The notes beneath the pieces are model-generated. The model had not been told where the DNA came from and searched no databases. It saw only the letters and a list, made by a program, of their open reading frames with translations. From the NCBI GenBank assembly GCA_015478945.1, contig JABUQX010002602.1:50001-62500 (forward strand): a stretch of 12,500 nucleotides of DNA. The letters are read 5' to 3'. Position numbers and translations under genes: made by a program. Source of the stretch: Trachelipus rathkii (Eukaryota; Arthropoda; Malacostraca; Isopoda; Trachelipodidae). Shown one piece after another: positions 1 through 7,041 of the stretch (its first letter is position 1; the number at the start of each line of letters is the position of its first letter).

Positions 1-720
1 CACAATATACTTATGCTGTTTAATAGTAATCGCTTCCTCCCACACCCATATATTCATTGTATTCTTCCATTCACAAACATAAAAAAGCTACTCTCACATC
101 CCTTTTACCTTAGAGCTTTGAGAATCTGTTTCCCTAACCATTTACACACAAACAAAATTAAATATCCCCCATATTTATTAATTCACCTATCCAAAACAAA
201 AACGAAAATTCTTTCAAATTTCTCAACAACAAAAAACACAAATTCTACTTTCTTCCCCTTCCTTTACACTTAGACCGTAACATCAAAAAACATTTACCAT
301 CACCCATCCTCTTTTACTCAAATCACACTTTTTCCTCTAAAACATACCCTCAGACCTCCTGTTTCAAAAAATCCCCAAACCCATTGTGTCCTTATAAAGT
401 ACCTTGCCCGGATTTGCCCCCTGATTTACAATAGGGGAGACCATGATATCACCAGAAAACGGTCACATAATTATGATCTACCACTGACAGCACCAACTTC
501 TGTCCTTACTAATCCATCGCATTAATCACAAATATCTCTTATTAAAAAACATACAAATCATCACAAAAGGAAATAATTAGAATCCATCTACATCATAATA
601 CGCCTAAATTTCAACAAAACTGGCAGGTATTTCAGGCTTGACCAAAATTCAAAATTTTCCATTATACTTTTCCGTCAAAATACTTTAAACAGTTAAAAAA
701 CTAAACAAATAATCAACCAT
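1..720. other. G-depleted AT-rich spacer, no gene seen
   Basis: This strand is almost free of G. In 61-360 I count about 10 G against about 89 C. An 86-codon open frame starting at base 13 translates to a Phe/Leu/Asn/Thr/Pro/Lys-rich string with no recognisable domain, as expected of low-G DNA in which TAG and TGA are rare. I see no splice pattern, no tRNA-like box and no clear tandem repeat. It could be intergenic or intronic. Confidence 0.6.
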
Positions 721-1130
721 AGCACTTCCCTTGTTGCCTATTTCTTTTGGAGTGATTAGCTTCTTTCAAACATTTATTTCCTGAGAGGTTTGACGCGAAG
801 CTCAAGGCGGAAAACTTGAGAATATGTATTGCTATTTTTAGTGTTATAAAGTTGTTCCCCCCCTTTCGTATGTTTTATTAATTTGTTACAATATATACTA
901 TTTATCATGTTTATGTTTATATATGAAGTGGTTGTGCGTACTGTACCAAGTTTTATTTAAAAACAAAATTTATTGAAATAAAATTAACATCTAACCTTTC
1001 CCCCACCCCTCACCCCAAAGATGCAATTTTAAAACCTTGTTATTAATTGAAATAACGAATAGTTTTGAAAATTGCCATCATGCGCATTCCTTATAAAATT
1101 AATTTAATAAACACCTCCGGTGAAAATAAA
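721..1130. other. Unannotated AT-rich spacer
   Basis: No open frame of note and no repeat family seen elsewhere in the window. It contains a small hairpin, CTCAAG at 801-806 pairing with CTTGAG at 815-820 across an 8-base loop, a C-run near 858-864, and scattered A-rich words. The hairpin is short enough to be chance. Confidence 0.5.
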
Positions 1131-1173
1131 CTATATATATATATATTATATATATATATATATATAATATATA

Positions 1174-1252
<79 letters not shown>
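1131..1252. repeat. (AT)n microsatellite
   Basis: About 122 bases made almost entirely of alternating A and T, with a few phase breaks such as ATTATA, ATAATAT and an AAGTAT interruption near 1215. Alternating AT is self-complementary, so the length given is only as reliable as the assembly. Confidence 0.95.
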
Positions 1253-1254
<2 letters not shown>

Positions 1255-1773
1255 CAAATATTAAATTGTGATCAGTAGAATTTTTTTTTGGCGTTTCGAC
1301 TCGCTCGGCGACCTCGTGGAGTCAGTGACCTTATGTACCACTTACACGGTACACTCCTTCGGGGTACCCAAGATGAGTCTTCATGAATTCTCTCTGGGTG
1401 ATCTCAAAAGTGAATGGTCGTCCGCTGAAAGTTGTTCGTAATGGTAAGTAAGATTGAGAATTAGTAGAGCATAGAGTTTAGTGAAGCTTTTGGTATAACA
1501 TGAAAGTACCCTAATGATAAGCCTACCGTTTAAGCCTAACGACTCGAAGGTAGTCATAAAGCTCAAACCCTAGTAGTATGATAGTTAGGTTCTTGTAGGG
1601 TGTATGGAGTAGGTTAACGTTTTGTGACTGGTTATGGTAGTTATTTACTGAATATTAATCAGTGTACTTTGTTTAATGTTGACTGTTCATTTTGTTACGT
1701 AGGTATGTATATAGCTCTAGTTAGGATGGATTTATGTTAAACTTTTACGTTGTTTAAAACTTTGTTATAATTA
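1253..1773. other. Spacer with a GC-richer patch
   Basis: Immediately after the AT tract, about 1290-1380 is clearly richer in G+C than its surroundings and has several CpGs (GCGTTTCGACTCGCTCGGCG). It also contains GGTAC words facing GTACC around 1348-1368. This might be the end of an old transposable element abutting its AT tail, but I recognise no family. A 61-codon frame on the minus strand (1381-1566) has no recognisable motif and is within chance length. From about 1600 the text becomes T/G-rich, resembling the repeat family downstream. Confidence 0.4.
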
Positions 1774-1776
1774 TTA

Positions 1777-1807
1777 AATAATAATAATATAATAATCAAT
1801 AATAATA

Positions 1808-1839
<32 letters not shown>

Positions 1840-1864
1840 TAATAATATTAATAATAATAATAAT
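1777..1864. repeat. (AAT)n trinucleotide microsatellite
   Basis: Runs of AATAATAAT with occasional AT phase breaks, about 88 bases. It interrupts DNA that otherwise resembles the upstream part of the G/T-rich repeat family (ACTTTGTTAT occurs near 1758-1767, and AACTTTGTTATG again at about 1912-1923). The simplest reading is microsatellite growth inside an older repeat copy. Confidence 0.9.
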
Positions 1865-1907
1865 GTTTCGTGTATGTGATAATAAAATAATATTTGCTTT
1901 ATATGTT

Positions 1908-2211
1908 TGGAAACTTTGTTATGTTTGTAGTTAATTCGTGCGTAAGGTATGTTAGTTTTGTCGTTGTACATTATATCTTAGTTCGGTTATGATATGTTAG
2001 CTTTATTGATGTGAAAACTTTGTACGTTCAGCATATATTCGTTGGTCAATATATAAAGCACTATTTTTTATGTTATGTTTTTGCCAAAATGATACTCGAA
2101 TATAATTGCAATAGATCAATAATAGATTATGGAAGGGAAGGAGGGTGGGGAGGGTGGGGAGGGCAGGGTGGGTGTTTGATTTATGATTTACTGATTTTAC
2201 CTGATTTAGGA
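1908..2211. repeat. G/T-rich long repeat, copy A
   Basis: Shared blocks in order: AACTTTGTTATG; TTTGTCGTTGTACATTAT; a TTAGTTCGGTTATGATATGTTAGC-like segment; GTGAAAACTTTG; CATATATTCGTTGGTC; TATAAAG; ATGTTATG; CAAAATGATACTCGAA; an AATAGATCAATA word; a G-rich core (2131-2172); and ATTTACTG words. The same order recurs near 3640-3951 and 4110-4420. The copies differ at many positions and by small indels, so this is an old, decayed repeat. Short open frames inside it are low-complexity products and not genes. Confidence 0.85.
2131..2172 (+). other. Strong G-quadruplex motif
   Basis: Runs of three or four G at 2135-2137, 2143-2145, 2147-2150, 2152-2154, 2156-2159, 2161-2163, 2166-2168 and 2170-2172. 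Apart from the first gap, the spacers are only one or two bases. This far exceeds the usual G3+N1-7 rule and favours a parallel G-quadruplex. The part at 2146-2163 (TGGGGAGGGTGGGGAGGG) matches the well-known core of the human MYC promoter G4 element, which I take as convergence. It is the G-rich core of repeat copy A. Confidence 0.85.
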
Positions 2212-3416
2212 ATCAGTGAACTATTACACTTTACTATATTATTTTATTCAAAGAACTTATTTTATGTTTATGCTTAATAATTTGGTTATGTTTTGTTTTT
2301 GTTTTTATCTGTTTGTTTCAATATTATTGTGGGTTGTTTGTTTTCAGGCTAGATTATATGTACTTTCGACCTGATATTGTTCGTTCGTACGTCGTATTCT
2401 TGTTACTTTCATCTGATTGGTTGAAAGAAAGAATCTAATTACATTTGGGGGACTGTTTTATACGCTCAGAGTTTCATCAGTAGGTATTTTTTCGGCTGTG
2501 TTGATCCGATGGCGTTCCCCCTCCTCTGCGCTTGTTGATGACATCTTTACGAGGCACCTTCGTTATTCCAACGATGTGTCATTTATATTTATTCGTAACC
2601 CGAGGTGTTTTTACATTGTTTTTTTATTGCCAAGGCGGAGGTGCAAATAATGAACCCTTATTCATTTCTGTTAAAGAATTCATCATAAGATTATTGATAT
2701 CACGGGAGCATGGGTAAGGCTAGTGTGTGTATCTGAATACATCGACTCGTTGTAAAATATCTAGCGGTAGAGACAGATTGTGAGAGGTTCTAATAGAATA
2801 GATGCTGTTTTCTCGTCGTGTGACAATGTAAAAAGCTTGATTTTACGCCAACTATTGGAAGTCCGTCGATAGTGTCCCCTTCTGGGGTATCTACGATATT
2901 TACACTGAAATATGTGGTTTTCCGTATAATGGGTATACAGGATTATGTTAATAACTACAAATGAATAAAGTTTACTTCTGCTCTGGCGTGAGAAGAGTGC
3001 GTGCTGTTTGAATCAAAATATGTAGAAAAATGGTTTAGTGTTGCTGGCAGAATGCATTTATACTTAAATCCTTTCAAAGGGGGTTGAATCTTTGGAGAGA
3101 TATATAAACATGCTCAGTTATGTTGAATCCTATGTTCTTTGATCAGATGAATTATATATTTAAAAAAAATAAAACATTTGTTTTTATGTATTTTATATAA
3201 CACTCTCTTTTTTCAATGAAAAAATATGTTTCAATAAAAAAAATGAAAACTTGTTTTTTCTTACCCTATGTCCGCTTTATTGGTTTAAAGTTGTTAAATG
3301 AATGGCTGTTTTTCGGATGGATGTTTGTGTGGTTAACAGTATGTTATGTCAATAGTTTAGCTTTACAGAAGGAAAAACTTACTATGTTTGCATTTATCCG
3401 TTGGTATTATGATAGT
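2212..3416. other. T/G-rich spacer without a recognisable gene
   Basis: About 1.2 kb with a T and G excess on this strand. A 77-codon frame at 2417-2650 begins with TTG and not ATG, and matches no family I know. A 71-codon frame at 3216-3431 sits in TTT/AAA-rich DNA and has a hydrophobic but motif-free translation. I see no spliced-gene pattern I could defend. It may include very decayed parts of the flanking repeat family, since TATGTTATG-type words recur. Confidence 0.5.
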
Positions 3417-3516
3417 TCGGTAAGGTTATGATAAATTTTGTTTAATATTACTATGTTATGTAAAAAGCATTGTTGCGTTGTTTATATTCGTTGGTCCAGT
3501 ACTGAATAATTAGACA
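3417..3516. repeat. Partial copy of the G/T-rich long repeat
   Basis: GGTTATGATAAATTTTGTTTAATATT here resembles the start of the next copy (about 3517-3542), and TATATTCGTTGGTC recurs at about 3482-3495. The segment lacks the G-rich core and the octamer runs, so it reads as a truncated or internally deleted copy directly upstream of copy B. Confidence 0.55.
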
Positions 3517-3951
3517 AGATATGATAAATTTTGTGTTAAATATTAAAAAAAAATGTTAATGTAAAATTAACATTGATATGTTAGAGATAATGCGTGCCAA
3601 AGCATAGGTTACGTTGTTTTGTATGCTATGTTAGCTACTTCAATGTTGGTAAGTGTGGAAATTTGGTTTATGTTATCAATGTTTATTCGTGTTTAAGGTG
3701 TTAGGTTTGTCGTTGCACATTATATTCTTAGTTCAAGTGACGCTATGTTAGCGTTATTAATGTGAAAAACTTTGTTACCTTAGCATATATTCGTTGATCA
3801 GTGTATAAAGAATTTGTTTTTTTATGTTATGTTTATCCAAAATGATACTCGAAATGTGACTTGAAATAATAGATCAATAGATCATGGGGAGGAGGGTAGG
3901 AGGGTAGGGGAGGGTTGTTTGATTTACTGATTTACTGATTTACTGCTTTAG
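3517..3951. repeat. G/T-rich long repeat, copy B
   Basis: Full-length-looking copy: ATGATAAATTTTGTGTTAAATATT, AATGTAAAATTAACATTGATATGTTAGAGATA, TAGGTTACGTTGT, GTTAGCTACTT, GTAAGTGTGG, TTTGTCGTTGCACATTAT, GTGAAAAACTTTGTTA, CATATATTCGTTGATC, TGTATAAAGAA, a G-rich core and three ATTTACTG words. The same blocks recur in the same order about 475 bases later. The core at 3886-3914 has G runs at 3886-3889, 3894-3896, 3902-3904, 3907-3910 and 3912-3914, enough for a G-quadruplex. Confidence 0.88.
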
Positions 3952-3974
3952 ATGGTGGTAAAAAACGCTGGGAT

Positions 3975-4420
3975 ATGATAAGGTAGGTAAGGTTTGATAT
4001 ATTTGTTAAATATTACGTATGTCAATGTAAAATTAATGTTAATATGTTAGAGATATGCTTGAAAAAGTATGAATAGGTTACGTATTGTATGCAATGTTAG
4101 TTACTTTACTGGTGTTAAGCGTGGAACTTTGTAAATGTTAACAGCTTATACGTACGTAAGTTGTGTAAGGTTTGTCGTTGTACATTATTTTCTTAGTTCA
4201 GGTTATGTTATGTTAGCTTTACTGATGTGAAAACTTTGTTACGTTAGCAGATATTCGTTGATCGGTGTATAAAGAACTTGTTTTTGCGTTATAAACATAA
4301 AAAGGACAAAAGTTTTGTTATGTTATACAAAATATGACTTGAACCAATAGATCAATAGATCACGGATGGGGTTGGGTGGGGCGTTGAAGGGCAGTTTGAT
4401 TTACTGATTTACTGATTAAG
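3975..4420. repeat. G/T-rich long repeat, copy C
   Basis: Second tandem full-length copy, offset about 475 bases from copy B. Shared blocks include TGTAAAATTAATGTTAATATGTTAGAGATA, TAGGTTACGT, TTTGTCGTTGTACATTAT, GTGAAAACTTTGTTACGTTAGCA, ATATTCGTTGATC, GTGTATAAAGAA and AATATGACTTGAA. Its G-rich core has runs at 4368-4371, 4374-4376, 4378-4381 and 4389-4391 with loops of 2, 1 and 7 bases, so it still meets the G-quadruplex rule. After this copy the array continues with only the 3' part of the unit. Confidence 0.88.
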
Positions 4421-4550
4421 GGTATGTAAAAACATAATAATGTTGGTAGAAAATATGACTTGAAACAATAGATCAATAAATCAATAGATCAATAGATCAT
4501 GGATGGACATGTGGGTGCTGGGGAGGGCAGTTTGATTTACTGATTTAGGG
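4421..4550. repeat. Short-unit repeat D
   Basis: Comprises the 3' part of the long unit only: AAAATATGACTTGAA, several ATCAATAG octamers (one changed to ATCAATAA), ATCATGG, a G-rich core and TTTGATTTACTGATTTAGGG. This copy has the longest ATCAATAG run and only one complete ATTTACTG word. The core has three clear G runs (4513-4515, 4520-4523, 4525-4527), one short of a strict G-quadruplex. Confidence 0.88.
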
Positions 4551-4713
4551 TGTGTAAAAATGCAAATTATTTACGTTATAAACATTAAAAGAATAAAAGT
4601 TTTTGTGTTATGTTATGTTATGCAAAATATGACTTGAATCAATAGATCATGAAGGGGTGGGGAGGGTAGGATAGGTGGTTTGATTTACTGATTTACTGAT
4701 TTACTGCTTTAGG
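4551..4713. repeat. Short-unit repeat E
   Basis: Longer than its neighbours because it keeps the ACGTTATAAACAT...AAAAG segment also seen in copy C and at 4971-5000. It then follows the family order: AAAATATGACTTGAATC, AATAGATCATG, a G-rich core (4654-4666, runs GGGG, GGGG and GGG) and three ATTTACTG words ending in CTTTAGGG. Only one ATCAATAG-type word is present, showing that the two octamer runs vary independently. Confidence 0.88.
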
Positions 4714-4830
4714 GTAGGTAAAACATAACAATTTTAGTAAAAAATATGCATTGAATCAATAGATCAATAGATCATGGAGGGGTGGGGGATGGTAGGGTGG
4801 GTTATTTGATTTACTGATTTACTGCTTTAG
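4714..4830. repeat. Short-unit repeat F
   Basis: About 118 bases: AAACATAACAATTTTAGTAA, AAAATATGCATTGAATC, two ATCAATAG words, ATCATGGAGGGG, and two ATTTACTG words ending in CTTTAGG. The core has G runs at 4779-4782, 4784-4788, 4795-4797 and 4799-4801, with loops of 1, 6 and 1 bases, so it meets the G-quadruplex rule. It is the copy most like G, which follows immediately. Confidence 0.9.
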
Positions 4831-4950
4831 GATATGTAAAACATAACAATTTTAGTAAAAAATATGACTTGAATAAATAGATCAATATATCATAGAGGGG
4901 TAAGTGAGGGTAGAGGGGGTGGTTTGATTTACTGATTTACTGCTTTAGGG
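4831..4950. repeat. Short-unit repeat G
   Basis: Near-duplicate of repeat F at a spacing of about 118 bases: AAACATAACAATTTTAGTAA, AAAATATGACTTGAAT, AATAGATCAATATATCAT, a G-rich core, and two ATTTACTG words ending in CTTTAGGG. The core has three long G runs (4897-4900, 4908-4910, 4915-4919) and a final GG, so it is weaker as a quadruplex than copy F. Confidence 0.9.
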
Positions 4951-5086
4951 TGTGTAAAAACGCAAATTTTTTACGTTATAAATATGAAAAGCATAAACAT
5001 TTTAGTAAAAATTATGTTTTTAAACAAAATAAATTAAAAATAAATAAAAAATAATAAAAATTTGAAAATAAATTAAAAAATTTAAA
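4951..5086. repeat. Terminal partial unit running into A/T-only DNA
   Basis: TGTGTAAAAACGCAAATTTTTTACGTTATAAATATG and TTTTAGTAAAA match the 5' part of unit E and the start of units F and G. The rest of the unit is missing. From about 5020 to 5086 the sequence is almost only A and T (AAATAAATT-type words). This is the downstream edge of the array. Confidence 0.7.
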
Positions 5087-5149
5087 TTGAAACAAATTAA
5101 AACATCATATTTTACAATACATGAAAATATCAAAATAAATAGGCAAACG

Positions 5150-5384
5150 AATGTTTTACTAACTCAGCACCGCACCGGCTCCAACAACGGTGCTGGTAGC
5201 AACTCTGTCTCGTTCTCAGACTCTTTCCTTCATCCTTCCTCTTTCTTCCTTCTTCCTTCCTACATCCTTTGTTTTGCGTCCCGTGCATTTCTTCTGCCCC
5301 CCCCTTCTGGGGGTCCCCAGACACCCTTTACGAACTTATACCTTATAAACATATATTTTGATACCAATATGGTCCTAAACGAAT
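5150..5384. repeat. Hairpin-bearing repeat, copy 1
   Basis: First of three units. It begins with a TTTACTAACTCAGCACCGCACCGG block, then a C/T-rich stretch (CTTCC words, 5220-5270), a C8 run with GGGGGTCCCC (5297-5318), and ACACCCTTTACGAACTTATA. CAGCACCG at 5165-5172 pairs perfectly with CGGTGCTG at 5188-5195, and CTGGGG at 5307-5312 pairs with CCCCAG at 5315-5320. The start of copy 2 lies 231 bases further on. A long open frame crosses copies 1 and 2; I treat it as a by-product of the hexamer-like sequence. Confidence 0.82.
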
Positions 5385-5583
5385 ATTTATTAATTCAGCA
5401 CCGCACCGACACCAGCACCGGTGTCGGTACCAACTCCAACTCCTCTGACTCAGACTCCTTCTCCGATTCCTTCCTTCTCTGATTCCGACTCAGACACCCT
5501 TTACGATTTTATAACCCTCATATTCGCGATCTACGAGTTCAATAACATATATAAAGACACCAATACTGTATTATTATACAAAT
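5385..5583. repeat. Hairpin-bearing repeat, copy 2
   Basis: Opens with ATTTATTAATTCAGCACCGCACCG. ACCGACAC at 5405-5412 pairs perfectly with GTGTCGGT at 5421-5428 around an 8-base loop. A degenerate hexamer run of GAYTCN type (GACTCAGACTCC, GATTCC, GACTCA) covers about 5446-5494. The CAGACACCCTTTACGA block of copy 1 follows directly, so the C8/GGGGTCC part is absent here. Confidence 0.82.
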
Positions 5584-5760
5584 TATTTACTAACTCAGCA
5601 CTACACCGGAGCCAGCACCGGTGCCGGCTCCGGATCCGAAACCTACTTACTCATTCCTCTTCTATACCATCTCCAAATTTCAACCTTCAACGAGCCTTTC
5701 CTATTTTTAGGGGGCGACACCCCCCCCCTCCAGGGGTCCAAGAACACTAACCTCGTGTGT
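5584..5760. repeat. Hairpin-bearing repeat, copy 3
   Basis: Opens with TATTTACTAACTCAGCACTACACCGG, 200 bases after copy 2. Bases 5606-5633 form a 28-base palindrome with 13 of 14 pairs matching and no loop, centred on CACCGGTG. Near the end, a GGGGG run (5710-5714) faces a nine-base C run (5720-5728) across CGACA, followed by CCAGGGGTCC, matching the C8/GGGGTCC block of copy 1. The structure is kept although the stem sequence differs between copies. Confidence 0.82.
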
Positions 5761-5778
5761 GCATGCTTGCGTACGTAA

Positions 5779-5805
5779 AAATCGATTCCCAAAGGGAATC
5801 GATTT
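5779..5805. other. 12-bp perfect hairpin, followed by a 16-base palindrome
   Basis: AAATCGATTCCC (5779-5790) and GGGAATCGATTT (5794-5805) are exact reverse complements around a three-base loop AAA. Directly after it, 5812-5827 (AAAATCGATCGATTTT) is a perfect palindrome. Both share the word ATCGAT. A related AAAAATTGATTCGATCAC word occurs near 6993-7010, upstream of the partner dispersed repeat, suggesting the structure belongs to the repeat that follows. Confidence 0.85.
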
Positions 5806-5860
5806 CGACTCAAAATCGATCGATTTTTCGACGCACTGTAAAAATCGTACTTGCAAAAGT

Positions 5861-6000
5861 CGCTTAATTATATGTGCAGTCTTGAACCCGTATCTAAGCA
5901 GAGTCCTACTCACGGTATTAATCTCGTTCTAAGATTTACCTTTACACATACAGTTTTGAACGTACATCTTACTGACTAGCCACTTTGAGCGCAGTTAAAA
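5861..6000. repeat. Dispersed repeat, copy 1
   Basis: Aligns along its length with 7042-7190. Shared blocks in order: GCTTAATTA/GCTAATTA, TGTGCAG/TTTGCAG, TTTACCTTTA-ACA-ACAGTT-TGAACG, CATCTTACTGAC/AATCTGACCG, GCCACTTTG and GCAGTTAAAA. The central part differs at about 3 of 28 positions and the flanks more, so it is an old duplicate in the same orientation. No family recognised. Minus-strand open frames crossing it have no motif that I can name. Confidence 0.75.
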
Positions 6001-6480
6001 TTGTTCGTGTAAGACGAAAAACGCCCCTACACAGAGCTTGCAACAGGGGAGGTGAAAAGTTCCTAAGGTGCCTCAGAAGGCCCAACTTCTTAGAAGATTG
6101 ATATTGAGGAGATAATATGATCATTCTAAGAAATATTACGAGAAAAGAAAATTCATATTCTAGTTTAGCTAATATTGATCGAGGAACTGAAAACAATCAT
6201 GTTTTCACAACCCAACTAGAGATATGAGAAAGATCAGATGGCAGAAACTTCAAGGACACTCTCCTAGTGGCACCTACAGGTATTTGCTGCTAAATGAATC
6301 TTCTTTCAAATTGGAAGGAATAACCCGTAATATGTTTTTGATGAAAAGTTAAAAATGAATTTGTTTAAAATGTAAACTATTGCTTTATGAATGCTTAATA
6401 GAAATATTTTGGTTTAAAAACTTATCAAAACATTAATTAATACGTGATGTAAAAACTATTTAAGGAAAAAAAATTAAAAA
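6001..6480. other. Spacer, no gene seen
   Basis: AT-rich single-copy-looking DNA. A 75-codon frame on the minus strand (5969-6196) crosses from here into the dispersed repeat and has a mixed composition, but no motif, signal or splice context that would support it as a gene. Confidence 0.5.
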
Positions 6481-6720
6481 TATTGCTTTTTGTGATATAA
6501 AAAAAATAAACCCGCCCTCCTCCACCCAAAAAAAACGTTATTTTGATATTTTTTATTTTTTAAATAAACCCGTTTTTTTTAAATAATTTTTTACACCCTA
6601 GTTTAAGGATGATTTTTTTTCCGATTTCTACATGTATCATGTAATTTTTAAATGGGAAAATTTTGGTATTGGAGGGTGGGTGGGATATGTTTGGGGAATT
6701 TTTTTCCCTTTTTTTATTTT
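6481..6720. repeat. Poly(A)/poly(T) low-complexity DNA with a G-rich motif
   Basis: Long A and T runs with a recurring AAATAAACCCG word (about 6505-6515 and 6561-6571, then TCCTAAACCC near 6892). A G-rich motif at 6674-6696 has runs GGG, GGG, GGG and GGGG with loops of 1, 1 and 8 bases, a possible but weaker G-quadruplex because of the last loop. Confidence 0.7.
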
Positions 6721-6725
6721 ATAAA

Positions 6726-6780
6726 GTTGGGTTAGGTTAGTAGGTTATGATATGTAAGGTTGGGTTAGGCTAGTTAAGTT
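6726..6780 (+). repeat. GGTTAG-like patch
   Basis: GGGTTAGGTTAGTAGGTTATG followed by AAGGTTGGGTTAGGCTAG. These words resemble the arthropod telomere unit TTAGG, but the phase is irregular and there are only a few words. It is better read as an interspersed GGTTAG-rich patch than as a telomere. Confidence 0.5.
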
Positions 6781-7041
6781 AATGTTTAGGTATTGTACCA
6801 AAAAAATACAAAAATATGGCCCAAAAATACATATACTCCATCAAAAAGAATCTAAAAATCACTTGAAACATGTAAAAATAATAAAAAATCGTCCTAAACC
6901 CTTTTTTTTTCACTGGATAGGTGAAACAGGAAAGGTCCATCATATAATGTAAAATAATTTAAATATTAAGATGAATAAAGTTTTTTGTGTGAAAAAATTG
7001 ATTCGATCACGTAACCTGTCAAAACGTTACATGTAAATGTT
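6781..7041. other. A-rich spacer, no gene seen
   Basis: AAAAATAC-type words recur (6800-6880), with a T9 run near 6902-6910. No open frame, repeat or structure beyond low complexity. Confidence 0.5.

Noticed and set aside
13..273. 86-codon open frame on the plus strand
   Set aside because: The DNA has almost no G, so two of three stop codons are rare. The translation is Phe/Leu/Asn/Pro/Thr-rich with no domain.
2417..2650. 77-codon open frame
   Set aside because: It starts with TTG, matches no known family and has no splice or start context.
4421..4950. CRISPR-like array
   Set aside because: Units are 118-150 bases, imperfect and internally repetitive, with no short identical repeats separated by unique spacers. 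The setting is eukaryotic.
5087..5750. 131- and 109-codon overlapping frames as genes
   Set aside because: They lie on the three-copy hairpin repeat. Their Ser/Asp and Thr/Gly patterns follow from degenerate hexamers, and different frames are open in the same DNA. The shared motif is kept only as a finding.
5969..6196. 75-codon minus-strand frame
   Set aside because: It overlaps dispersed repeat copy 1, has chance length and no recognised motif.
6726..6780. Telomeric TTAGG repeat
   Set aside because: Only a few irregular GGTTAG words. A telomere tract would be long and in phase.
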